Shown here one piece after another: positions 16,857-25,199 of a stretch of 64,000 nt of DNA. The notes under the pieces were generated by a model that saw nothing but the letters and a program-made list of their open reading frames with translations, was not told where the DNA came from and searched no databases. The stretch covers positions 372,001 to 436,000 of the forward strand of contig CANMVS010000001.1 in NCBI GenBank assembly GCA_947501445.1, written 5' to 3'. Position 1 is the stretch's first letter. The number at the start of each line of letters is the position of its first letter. Made by a program: the position numbers and the translations under genes. Source of the stretch: an uncultured Rhizobiaceae group bacterium. Its GTDB lineage: Bacteria > Pseudomonadota > Alphaproteobacteria > Rhizobiales > Rhizobiaceae.

Positions 16857-19800
16857 TTAATCCAGGCACGATCTTCCATTTATCTCAAGTGTAGCATTCT
16901 CAATAAACATCTGGGAGGCCAAGCCTTTGCAGTGTACACCCGTGAACGAGGCCACTGTGTTGTTCAGGCCAATCGCATCATTTGCATGACGGAAAACTTT
17001 GATAGCATCTCCCTGCACATTGCCAAATGATGAATCTTGGATCGAAACGCCACCGAACGGTTGATTTGAATTTATTACCACCGCCGCAGCAGCACCGTTG
17101 GTGTCAAGGATGTCACCCGTTTGAAAATTCCTTATGGTGTGACCCCCACCTGATATGTTCAGACCGGACGCCTGTCGATCAGAGTTCCTGTGCGAACCGC
17201 TGGTCTCAATCACACCGATCTGTATATCCTCAAAAGTGCCGCCATAGGAATCACGTTGCAAACGCATTCCCTGCGCATCAGGCGTTGCCAGGGCGTGCGA
17301 GGCCGTGGCAAGTATGTGACCAAATCTTGCATCACGGATTGACCCCAATGTGCCATCCCAGAATATGGCCGTGCTGCGAGCCCTGTCGGTCGTGTTTGTC
17401 GCGGTGTGAGCAGCAACAGCCCCGCCGGACAGATCGCGCACATGTAAATCATAAGCCGCCAGCTCAACACCTCTGGCCAATGCTTGGATTGACGGGTGTG
17501 CGATCACATCACCAAGCATCACATCCACCATGCGTGATTGAGCGGACGAGCTCTGTGGCTCCTCATCGACGCTGGCAATTTCACGTGGCGCAGACGTGCG
17601 GACAACAATACCTTTGGCTGTTGTTTCTCCAGCGACAACACCAGCCCCCAGCGCTTCCAACTCACCTGCAGAGACTGTTCCCAACCTCAGTCTTTCAAGA
17701 TCAACCATATCTGCGTCAAATTGCATTCCAACCGCCATAACGGATGTTTTGTCATCGATCAGATTGTGAGTTGCCGATACATTGCCAACGGTCAGGTCGC
17801 GCACAACGATGGTGACTAGCTCAGGTTCCGTCGGCGCATCGTCTGCAAGCACTTGTGAGAATTCAACTTGACCAGCAGATCTCATAATCACGCCAAATGC
17901 TTCGCCATAGCTTTTTACATCATTAACAGTCACATCCCCTATAGAACTCTCGCGAAAAGCAGCGTTTGCTCCTTCGATAAAAATTCCCGCTGCGGTTGCA
18001 AACCGGGCGTTGTGACCACTTTCAACGTCCCCGAGTGCTACCTTTTCAATAATACCGGAATTGCCCTGCCAGCGCACACCGAACGTCTCACTCTGCATAT
18101 CTGTCTGGAAATTTTTGGTACCGCCACTTTTCACAGATCCGATTGCGAGGTCATGCACAAATGCATTGTCCCGCTCAACATCGAGGCCAACTGCAATAGA
18201 AAGAGTACCAAAGCCCTGCCCCATGAGCCCGTCATCCGTTGCAGAACCAGCCGCCACGGAGCCGACCGTAACACCTGAGATATGCGGCTGAGATATCTCC
18301 TGTGGTTCAGGCACGATCGTTTCAAATGCCGCAACTTGCAACGCCTGAGGTTGTTGCGAATTCAGCGTTTCCGCGAGCCTAATGCCCGTCGCAGTTGTTT
18401 GGGAATTGCTGCCCAACAGATTTCCGGATCTGACCGTCGCAATATCTACGTTGTTGATTGTGTGGGCTTCAGCAATTGCCTGCAAGCCGAACGCGTGTGA
18501 GGCCCCGTACTCCACAACATCACCGGAAATGACGGGTCCTAAACGACTGTTTTGCAACGTCATATTTTCACCGGTAAGCGCAAATCCCATCGCGACCGTA
18601 TTGCCGAATTCACCGGCAAACCGGCCCGATGATGCGGACCCCAGATAAAAATCGTCCAAAAGGCCGTCGGCTCCGTTCCAGACACCGCCAACGGCTGCGC
18701 TTTGTCCTATGCCAACCATATCCGGGGAAAACACCTTTTCAACAGTTACCGACCTGGCAACCCCATTGTTACCTTCCCAAATCAAACCTGTGTGTATGCT
18801 GGAGCTCGTGGCTTCCTGCACAAAAAACTGCGGCAAATGGGTTAGAACTGAAGGTGAGCCCACTTGACCGATTGAAACCTTTTCCACCTGTCCTCTTTCG
18901 CCGAACCAATGAATGCCAACGCCATGACCAAAGGTAAGAACGGCCTCCACACGAGCATTACTCAGTGTACCGTCGTCAGCAATCCAACGCACGGCAGCGG
19001 CGTCCGGCAACGGAAGAACCCGCATTTGCGGTTCTTCTTCCTCAGTTGAAATATCTCCGGGAATAGCAGTTTCCAACCTTTCGGGCCTATCATCCCGTTG
19101 ACCCGATCCCATCAGATGGGCCGTGACCGTATCAACGCTTGCATTGGTCATTTGCCCATCCAGACCCAACCAGACATGGGCGCTTGCACCGCGCACACGA
19201 TCCCAATCGTCCCCTACGTCAGGAGTTTCATCCTCAGTGATGGCGTGAGTGTAAGATTCGCCAAAACCGCTTTTTTCGACATAGGCAGATACATTGCCCA
19301 CCATTGTGTCTGAAAGTACGCCCTTGTTACCAAACCAAAGCGTCGCCATGGCCACACCTTTGCCGTGGATCTGATCAAATTCCAACGTTCTGGCGAAGGA
19401 CCTGTCGCCACGGGCAATAAGCCCAATATTGAGAACTTCAGAATAGGCCCCTTCTTCAGAATTGGCGGGCTGCTGGCGATCTTCAAATTCTTCGTGCGGC
19501 GCAAATAGCTGTAAATCCGGCTCGCTACCCACAAAGGCAACATTGGTGACCTTGGAACGATGGCCCAGGCTCATGCCGACGGAAGCAATGTGTGGTTCGT
19601 CGCTCTCATGAGGAATAACATCATTCACATTTATACCGATGCCGCCATGAAATTCTGGCATAGGAACGCTGGCCCGATAGGTACCGCGGGTTCCGGTCCT
19701 GGCACCCGTCACTGCCAGCAATGCAGTGCCGCCAATCAGGGTTTGCTCGTCACCCACTGATATGCCGCCACGATATGACCCGCCGGTTCCATCAACCTCA

Positions 19801-20843
19801 ATCAATGTGCCAGGCCCCAATGCAAGATAAGCCTGCAACTCTTCGTCGGTGCGCGCTAGCCGGTAGCGTAAATATTCAACGCCCGTATCACGGTCGATGA
19901 CATTTTCAGCCTCTGATCTGCCAATTACAATATCCGTGTCGCGCTCGAGCCCCTCGACCATGCGCAGCCACTGTCCACCACGTTCTCCCCGGTCAAGCTT
20001 CGCCTTGCCCAACGGAATGCGCAGCTTGAGCCCGAATTCGTGCTTGCTGTCGCGCACCTCATCCCAGCTATATTCATATTCAGCCGTAAATTTGGCGCCC
20101 GGTAGCGCCGCCCCCAGATCATTGAAGGCCAGCTCCACACGCGCCTTGGGGCCCGTGATGGCCTGATCAACATCGCTGTGGTCAAAATAAAATCCACCGG
20201 CATATAGGCCAAGTGTCGTGGTGGTTTCGGCCAATAGAGCCTGCTCGATATCAAAGCGCATTCCTGCTTCAGCATCTGCGCCATAGAGCGGGATTTCCTC
20301 ACCGCCAATCATGACAATATTGCCGGCCTGTACAACCACATCAGCAAGGCCTGCATTTGCCGTCTGGGCATCGGTTACCGGCACATACCAGTTGGCACGC
20401 AAATCAAATTTTTCAGACAGTGCCTCAAATCCACCGGCAATCTGCCAAAACGAATTGTTGCTGGCAGAACTGCGCCAGTCCGTGCCTACCCAGGCACCAA
20501 AGTTGAAGCCATTATTGAGCATCCGGCGATAGCCCAGCGCCGCATTGATTTCCTGTACATTTTCCTCAAACAGTTTGCCGCGCCATTCGGTAAAAACGAG
20601 ACTGTCATGGGTTTGTGTGAGGGGCACAAAGAGCGTGGTTTCACCACGACTGGAATTGTCTGTTCCAACGACACCGCCAATTTCAAACCATGGGAAAAAA
20701 CGTGCCAGGTCGGCAACTTCCTGCACTGCGTCCTCTTCGACCGGGTCCGCTGCATGGGTTGAATTCACAGTGAATCCCACAAATGATGCAGTTAAAACAA
20801 TATACGAAACCGCATTCGACATTCTTTTCCTGAAAGGTTTCAT
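16857..20843 (-). CDS. giant surface protein with N-terminal inverse-autotransporter-like barrel
   Basis: About 1328 residues from the ATG at 20841-20843; TTG or GTG starts up to seven codons earlier are possible. A signal peptide (MKPFRKRMSNAVSYIVLTAS to THAA) is followed by residues about 50-300 rich in alternating aromatic strands (NNGFNFGAWVGTDWR, YGADAEAGMRFDIEQ, ARVELAFNDLGAALPG, KHEFGLKLRIPLGK) that match the N-terminal 12-stranded barrel of intimin/invasin-type (type Ve) inverse autotransporters. The remaining 1000 residues are a glycine/valine-rich passenger with irregular repeats of the form G-W-G-G-V-IG-V-SG, suggesting a right-handed beta-helix. Only two cysteines are present, both within the last 40 residues. 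An adhesin role is inferred. It is monocistronic with an AT-rich upstream region. Confidence 0.75.
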   Translation of the reverse strand: MKPFRKRMSNAVSYIVLTASFVGFTVNSTHAADPVEEDAVQEVADLARFFPWFEIGGVVGTDNSSRGETTLFVPLTQTHDSLVFTEWRGKLFEENVQEINAALGYRRMLNNGFNFGAWVGTDWRSSASNNSFWQIAGGFEALSEKFDLRANWYVPVTDAQTANAGLADVVVQAGNIVMIGGEEIPLYGADAEAGMRFDIEQALLAETTTTLGLYAGGFYFDHSDVDQAITGPKARVELAFNDLGAALPGAKFTAEYEYSWDEVRDSKHEFGLKLRIPLGKAKLDRGERGGQWLRMVEGLERDTDIVIGRSEAENVIDRDTGVEYLRYRLARTDEELQAYLALGPGTLIEVDGTGGSYRGGISVGDEQTLIGGTALLAVTGARTGTRGTYRASVPMPEFHGGIGINVNDVIPHESDEPHIASVGMSLGHRSKVTNVAFVGSEPDLQLFAPHEEFEDRQQPANSEEGAYSEVLNIGLIARGDRSFARTLEFDQIHGKGVAMATLWFGNKGVLSDTMVGNVSAYVEKSGFGESYTHAITEDETPDVGDDWDRVRGASAHVWLGLDGQMTNASVDTVTAHLMGSGQRDDRPERLETAIPGDISTEEEEPQMRVLPLPDAAAVRWIADDGTLSNARVEAVLTFGHGVGIHWFGERGQVEKVSIGQVGSPSVLTHLPQFFVQEATSSSIHTGLIWEGNNGVARSVTVEKVFSPDMVGIGQSAAVGGVWNGADGLLDDFYLGSASSGRFAGEFGNTVAMGFALTGENMTLQNSRLGPVISGDVVEYGASHAFGLQAIAEAHTINNVDIATVRSGNLLGSNSQTTATGIRLAETLNSQQPQALQVAAFETIVPEPQEISQPHISGVTVGSVAAGSATDDGLMGQGFGTLSIAVGLDVERDNAFVHDLAIGSVKSGGTKNFQTDMQSETFGVRWQGNSGIIEKVALGDVESGHNARFATAAGIFIEGANAAFRESSIGDVTVNDVKSYGEAFGVIMRSAGQVEFSQVLADDAPTEPELVTIVVRDLTVGNVSATHNLIDDKTSVMAVGMQFDADMVDLERLRLGTVSAGELEALGAGVVAGETTAKGIVVRTSAPREIASVDEEPQSSSAQSRMVDVMLGDVIAHPSIQALARGVELAAYDLHVRDLSGGAVAAHTATNTTDRARSTAIFWDGTLGSIRDARFGHILATASHALATPDAQGMRLQRDSYGGTFEDIQIGVIETSGSHRNSDRQASGLNISGGGHTIRNFQTGDILDTNGAAAAVVINSNQPFGGVSIQDSSFGNVQGDAIKVFRHANDAIGLNNTVASFTGVHCKGLASQMFIENATLEINGRSCLD

Positions 20844-20864
20844 ATAGTTCACCACTCGCCTCAA

Positions 20865-21240
20865 ATTTTATTTACCGCAATAAAATATTGTGACTAAAGA
20901 TAATGACAGCAAAATAACAATAGGCAACAGAAATATACTAATAAATGTTTCTTTGTTTAAGATTACCACTGGCAACAATTTGTAATTAGCATTTTGCCAT
21001 GTTCTTAAAATTGTTTCTTAATACGACAACATTTATGTTATTTTTATTGCTGCTCGATGCAATTTTAAGCCTGCATTCTAAATTGATGGAGATTTATGGC
21101 CCGATTCTGTATTACCAAATGGATGCAGGAGTATTACGATTTTTAAAACATCAAAGGCAATCGCACGCAGCAATACAATCGGACCCGAGATCTTTGCTGG
21201 CATGCGAAAACCCGGCGAACATTGCGTAATTTTATCCGGG
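20865..21240. other. AT-rich region upstream of the surface-protein gene
   Basis: Strongly AT-rich (runs of A and T throughout 20870-21070) with no gene that I can support. It probably holds the promoter of the surface-protein gene; the base composition differs clearly from the flanking coding DNA. Confidence 0.5.
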
Positions 21241-21338
21241 AACAATTCCCGTTTTAACGGAATCGGCAAAAGCTGACCGCATCAACAAAAACATTGGCAG
21301 AGAGCGTTTTCGCGTTTCTGACAAGACATGAAACGGTC
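21241..21338 (+). repeat. two-hairpin intergenic repeat, copy 5
   Basis: A decayed copy: stem I has lost most pairs (TTCCCGTTTT with AAAAGCTGACC), but stem II is retained as CGTTTC (21313-21318) and GAAACG (21330-21335). Same orientation as the others. It lies downstream of the TetR gene stop. Confidence 0.65.
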
Positions 21339-21398
21339 TGGTGAAACTGTAAAAGCTACGAGGGATACTTCCCGGCAAAGACGACAGCGTTGAGGCAA

Positions 21399-22001
21399 TC
21401 AACAGGGTGCCAGCCACTGGTTCATATATTTTCTGAAGCGGTTGTCTCTGCTCTCGGCATTGGCAATGGAACCACACAGCAGGAGTGAGACCGAGTGCGT
21501 TATGAAAGCCAACACGCCCTCCGCCAATATAACAGGATCAGCCTGACTACGGATAATGCGGTCACTTTGCATCTGCGTAAGCCACCGTGTCGACAGATTC
21601 ATAGTCTGGGAAAACACAAGATCGGCCTCCGCTTCACAGGCGGAATCCGTAACACCGGCATATTTGAGAACCAGATCAAATACGATCCTGCGTGACATGA
21701 AATCAAGAATTGGTTTCAGTGACACACAAAACGCGTCAACAGATACAGGTGTTTTCTGCCCGTCAGTATCGCTGATTATAGCTGAAAACTCGTCTGCCAG
21801 CAGCGAGATTATCAACAAATCCTTATTGGCAAAATGGGAAAAAAATGTCCCCTTTGCAACACCGGCTGTATGCACAACGTCCTCAACGCGCAGCGCATCA
21901 AGTCCTTGATTTTCCACTATATGCCTCGCGGCGTTCAGCAAATTCTGGCGCGTGAGAACACTGCGTGCCTGTTTTCCTGGAGACATTTTCTGATCCAACA
22001 C
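21399..22001 (-). CDS. TetR-family transcriptional repressor
   Basis: A 200-residue regulator. The N-terminal helix-turn-helix is LRVEDVVHTAGVAKGTFFSHFANKDLL, the classic TetR signature; the C-terminal half is a variable helical ligand domain. The start ATG at 21999-22001 is followed by a second possible start (MSPGKQ) five codons later. It is divergent from a flavodoxin-fold oxidoreductase, with two identical dyads between them, so it is very likely the repressor of both genes and responds to a quinone-like or electrophilic inducer, by analogy with similar pairs. Confidence 0.92.
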   Translation of the reverse strand: MLDQKMSPGKQARSVLTRQNLLNAARHIVENQGLDALRVEDVVHTAGVAKGTFFSHFANKDLLIISLLADEFSAIISDTDGQKTPVSVDAFCVSLKPILDFMSRRIVFDLVLKYAGVTDSACEAEADLVFSQTMNLSTRWLTQMQSDRIIRSQADPVILAEGVLAFITHSVSLLLCGSIANAESRDNRFRKYMNQWLAPC

Positions 22002-22012
22002 TTGAATTTAAA

Positions 22013-22055
22013 TGACCGTGGTCATATTTACGTTTCGATAAAATGACCGTGGTCA
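22013..22055. promoter_or_regulatory. twin TetR operators
   Basis: The 12-bp palindrome TGACCGTGGTCA occurs exactly twice, at 22013-22024 and 22044-22055, 31 bp apart (three helical turns), between the divergent TetR and oxidoreductase starts. The two sites are base-for-base identical across the palindrome. Confidence 0.85.
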
Positions 22056-22070
22056 ATATTGGAGACTCGC

Positions 22071-22661
22071 ATGCATTCGAAAAAGATACTAGCCCTCAAC
22101 GGACATCCGTCAAACAAATCGCTGTCAACGGCACTCACCGACGCTTATGTTGAAAGCGCCAGCCTGGCTGGTCATCAGGTTCGCCGCCATGATCTTGCAA
22201 ATATGACCTTTGATGCAGATTTTGGTCAAAGCCGCTACCATCAGACAAAGGCCCTTGAGCCAGACATAGAAACCTTTCTGGTGGATCTGGAATGGGCCGA
22301 TCATGTCTTCATCACGACCCCTTTGTGGTGGGGCGGTCTGCCAGCCAGACTGAAAGGCCTGTTGGACCGCACACTTCTGCCCGGACGCGCCTTTGACCCA
22401 TCGATCATAAAGGCGGGCCTTCCGAAGCCACTATTGCTCGGAAAAACCAGCCGTGTCGTGATTACTTCCGATACCCCCAGCTGGGCATTTGGTCTCATGT
22501 ACAGCTGGGCTGCCCGCAAGCAGCTTGATCGTCAGATACTCAAATTTGTTGGCATCAAACCAAACAGGTTTACAAATTTTGCCCCCGCGAGTCAGGCGAA
22601 GCCGGCAACCATCGAAAGGTGGATCGAAAAAGCCGGGAATCTTGGTCTAAAAGCCATCTGA
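22071..22661 (+). CDS. flavodoxin-fold NAD(P)H oxidoreductase (quinone reductase type)
   Basis: A 196-residue flavoprotein of the KefF/MdaB/NQO1-like group. ATG at 22071 has GGAG at 22060-22063. Features: the FMN phosphate loop ILALNGHPSNKSLSTAL, the conserved WADHVFITTPLWWGGLPARLKG segment and the LDRTLLPGRAF following it. These enzymes carry out two-electron reduction of quinones or nitro compounds with NAD(P)H. Expression is probably repressed by the divergent TetR protein through the twin operators. A hairpin at 22670 separates it from the convergent Anbu operon. Confidence 0.9.
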   Translation: MHSKKILALNGHPSNKSLSTALTDAYVESASLAGHQVRRHDLANMTFDADFGQSRYHQTKALEPDIETFLVDLEWADHVFITTPLWWGGLPARLKGLLDRTLLPGRAFDPSIIKAGLPKPLLLGKTSRVVITSDTPSWAFGLMYSWAARKQLDRQILKFVGIKPNRFTNFAPASQAKPATIERWIEKAGNLGLKAI

Positions 22662-22669
22662 TCATTAAT

Positions 22670-22702
22670 ATGCCCTCAACGACATTCGACCCATGAGGGC
22701 AT
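22670..22702. terminator. bidirectional hairpin between oxidoreductase and Anbu operon
   Basis: ATGCCCTCA (22670-22678) pairs with TGAGGGCAT (22694-22702), 9 perfect pairs and a 15-nt loop, just between two convergent stop codons. No long T tract on either side. Confidence 0.5.
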
Positions 22703-23436
22703 CAAAGCAGATGCGGCAGATCATGAAAGGCAGAATTGAGCGCTTTCGACCAGGCCTCTGACAATGCCGCAAAGTCGCCGTCGTCGGGCTCAATTCTGCG
22801 CCTCTCCGAGAATGCCAAAGCATCATGTTCCAGAATTGCCAAATCCAATGGCATCCCAACAGACAAATTGCTGCGCAGTGTTGAGTCCATTGAGACGCAG
22901 GCAGCAAGTTTGGCTTTTTCCAGTGGCGTGCGTGAAGTTATGACCCGATCAAGGATCGGCTTTCCATATTTGTGCTCGCCGATCTGGAAAAACGGTGTGT
23001 CAGTTGATGCTTCAATAAAATTTCCTGCCGAGTAGACGAGAAAGAGACGCAATGCACCGCCTTTGCGTTGCCCTGCAACCAGCACCGTTGCATCAAATGT
23101 TGCACCTTGGGCCTGCATGCCATCGCGATGGCGCTCCTGCACCTCCCGCATGATTTCACCGACAATCTGTGTCACCCGGAACATGCTGTCGGCGTTCATG
23201 ATCGTTTCGGTTTCAGGATCAACCTTTTCCAGTTCAAGCTGCTTTTCCAACCGCGTTACAACGCCCTGGGTAATGGATAGATTGCCTGATGTGAGCAGGG
23301 CTATGGCCCTATTACCCGGCTGCTCCCAGATATGCATTTTGCCGTAGCGGGATATATTATCCAAACCGGCATTGGTTCTGGTATCTGACAGGAGGACCAG
23401 ACCGGTTTCCAGTTTGATCGCAACACAATATGTCAC
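22702..23436 (-). CDS. Anbu proteasome-like peptidase
   Basis: A 244-residue member of the Anbu (ancestral beta subunit) family of N-terminal nucleophile hydrolases. The start is GTG at 23434-23436 with TAGGAAA upstream, giving MTYCVAIKLETGLVLLSDTRTNAG; removal of Met exposes Thr as nucleophile, and Asp (LLSDTR) and Lys (YGKMHIWEQP) of the active site are in place. Longer readings would block the N-terminal Thr. Anbu forms large spiral or ring assemblies with peptidase-like folds; its natural substrate is unknown. It is the last gene of a four-gene operon with transglutaminase-like, alpha-E and ATP-grasp proteins, the standard Anbu context. Confidence 0.9.
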   Translation of the reverse strand: MTYCVAIKLETGLVLLSDTRTNAGLDNISRYGKMHIWEQPGNRAIALLTSGNLSITQGVVTRLEKQLELEKVDPETETIMNADSMFRVTQIVGEIMREVQERHRDGMQAQGATFDATVLVAGQRKGGALRLFLVYSAGNFIEASTDTPFFQIGEHKYGKPILDRVITSRTPLEKAKLAACVSMDSTLRSNLSVGMPLDLAILEHDALAFSERRRIEPDDGDFAALSEAWSKALNSAFHDLPHLL

Positions 23437-23446
23437 AGATGATTTC

Positions 23447-24256
23447 CTATTGCTGCTGGCTGTCGAGGATGGAAACATCCGCTGACAATGAAATTTGTGA
23501 TCCTCCCATAACATGCCCCTTTATCGGTGTCGCGTCGTCGGCGTCCATCCCACAGGAAATCCTGACGTAATGGTCGGTGGGAGAAATGCCATTAGACGGA
23601 TCCACGGCAATCCAGCCGAAATTGGCGATGTGGGCCTCTGCCCATGCATGGGTCTCAAACAGTTCCTCCGTGTTGCCAGCAGCCTTAAGGTAACCAACGA
23701 CATAACGCGCCGGCACGCCAACGGAGCGACAGGCAGCAATAAAAACATGCGCGTGATCCTGGCAGACACCTGCACCAATTGACAAAGCCTCAGCCGCTGT
23801 TGTCACCGCCGTGGTCGCTTCCGGCCGATAGACAACAGCCGCGCGCACAGCATTTGATATTGCATGTACCGCTGCAACCAGGTCACTTTGATAAGCTGCT
23901 GATGCAAGTTCGGTAATCGCGGCATCAGGCCGGGTCAGCTCCGTGCTCCTGCAAAATATGGCGGATGGCGGTTTTCGCGGCAGGTCACGCACCAGGCCCG
24001 CCTTGTCTTCGGTAACAATTTTCCCCTCGGCAATGACCGTGACCTGTGACACCGTTTCGTCGCTTTGCCACAGCGCTGCCTCGTCTCCGTAACCGGTTGT
24101 ATAAATGGGGAACACAGGCTCGTCATTGACGTGAACTGACCAGGCGTCCACTGACTGCCCATCATAGATCGAAGGAAACAGCTTCAATCGCAAAGACACT
24201 TTTGCAGCAGCCGGATCATAGGCGTATTCGGTGCGGTGCCTTATTGTCAGATGCAT
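23447..24256 (-). CDS. transglutaminase-like cysteine peptidase of the Anbu operon
   Basis: A 269-residue protein with an N-terminal beta domain (LTIRHRTEYAYDPAAAKVSLRLKLFPS) and a transglutaminase-like core. The catalytic Cys is in GAGVCQDHAHVFIAACRS, His in FETHAWAEAHI and Asp in WIAVDPSNG, so all three triad residues are intact. In Anbu loci this family is thought to cleave or transfer a peptide or isopeptide bond, possibly on the product of the ATP-grasp partner. It is translated between the alpha-E gene (12 bp away) and Anbu (10 bp away). Confidence 0.9.
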   Translation of the reverse strand: MHLTIRHRTEYAYDPAAAKVSLRLKLFPSIYDGQSVDAWSVHVNDEPVFPIYTTGYGDEAALWQSDETVSQVTVIAEGKIVTEDKAGLVRDLPRKPPSAIFCRSTELTRPDAAITELASAAYQSDLVAAVHAISNAVRAAVVYRPEATTAVTTAAEALSIGAGVCQDHAHVFIAACRSVGVPARYVVGYLKAAGNTEELFETHAWAEAHIANFGWIAVDPSNGISPTDHYVRISCGMDADDATPIKGHVMGGSQISLSADVSILDSQQQ

Positions 24257-24268
24257 CTGAAAACTCCG

Positions 24269-25195
24269 TCAAAAGTGATAGGCCTCGGAAACTTCCTGGC
24301 TGATACGACCGGTTTTGACAATCTGATCGTTGAGGAACTCGTGCAAACCGTCATTGAAAATCTCATTGATGTTCATCGCGCTCAATCGCTCCAACTCTGT
24401 GTGAGCGGTGCGCTGGCAGGTATGTGTATCGCCATGACTTTGCTGCAGGCGGGTAAGGCTGGCATCAATCTGGCTGTAATTATAGGCGACCGAGCGTGGA
24501 AAGGCCTGATTGAGCACAAGAAAATCGGCAATATTCCAAGGCGCATAATCCCCATCATAGTAGTGGTGGTAAGACCGAAGACCGGAAACAGCGTGCAACA
24601 TGGACATCCATTGATGATGATCGCGCCCACCACCAACAACTTCTGTTTCGGGCAAAAGCAGGAAGTATTTCACATTCAACAGTCTTAGGGTCATATTGGC
24701 GCGCTCGATGCTGCCACCCAACCGCAAGAAATCATATCCCTCATTGCGTAACATGGCGGTTTCGACACAGCCCTTGAAAATGGCCGTGCGGCGACGCACC
24801 CATTCCAGGATCGGCGCAAGATTCCGGCGCGCAGCCTGTGGCTCCATCGCCTCCAGATAACGCCAGTCTTCGTTGAGACCTTCCCACATCTCCTGCGTCA
24901 GGGCGGTTCGAACCGCACGGCCGTTGTCGCGTGCCCTGCTCAAACAGGCCTGAATCGATGAGGCACCATGGTTATCCAGAACGAGACTGGATACGATGTC
25001 CGCTTCGGTTACCGCACCGCCATTTTCTGGCAGAGGCGTCCCTGTCGCCTGCATTATTGAAGCCCACTCAACCTGACCTTGGGAGCCTGGCAGCATTGCC
25101 ATTCGCTGGCCCATGGCAAGCATGCGCGCCGTCGCCTCGGCCCGTTCCATAAACCGACCCAGCCAGAACAGGTTATTTGCCGAACGGCTCAGCAT
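24269..25195 (-). CDS. alpha-E (DUF403) domain protein of the Anbu operon
   Basis: A 308-residue all-helical protein. The start LSRSANNLFWLGRFMERAEATARML is the characteristic alpha-E opening, with conserved acidic and arginine positions through the chain (SGGSIERANMTLRLLN, YNYSQIDASLTRLQQ). The family accompanies circularly permuted ATP-grasp ligases, sometimes fused to them, and is thought to help in synthesis or transfer of a peptide-like product. It begins four bases after the ATP-grasp stop, so the genes are tightly coupled. Confidence 0.9.
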   Translation of the reverse strand: MLSRSANNLFWLGRFMERAEATARMLAMGQRMAMLPGSQGQVEWASIMQATGTPLPENGGAVTEADIVSSLVLDNHGASSIQACLSRARDNGRAVRTALTQEMWEGLNEDWRYLEAMEPQAARRNLAPILEWVRRRTAIFKGCVETAMLRNEGYDFLRLGGSIERANMTLRLLNVKYFLLLPETEVVGGGRDHHQWMSMLHAVSGLRSYHHYYDGDYAPWNIADFLVLNQAFPRSVAYNYSQIDASLTRLQQSHGDTHTCQRTAHTELERLSAMNINEIFNDGLHEFLNDQIVKTGRISQEVSEAYHF

Positions 25196-25199
25196 TTTC

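Noticed and set aside
17027-17740. 237-codon open frame on the plus strand
   Set aside because: It lies entirely antisense to the surface-protein gene, has a proline/histidine/cysteine-rich composition typical of a shadow frame, and no ribosome site.
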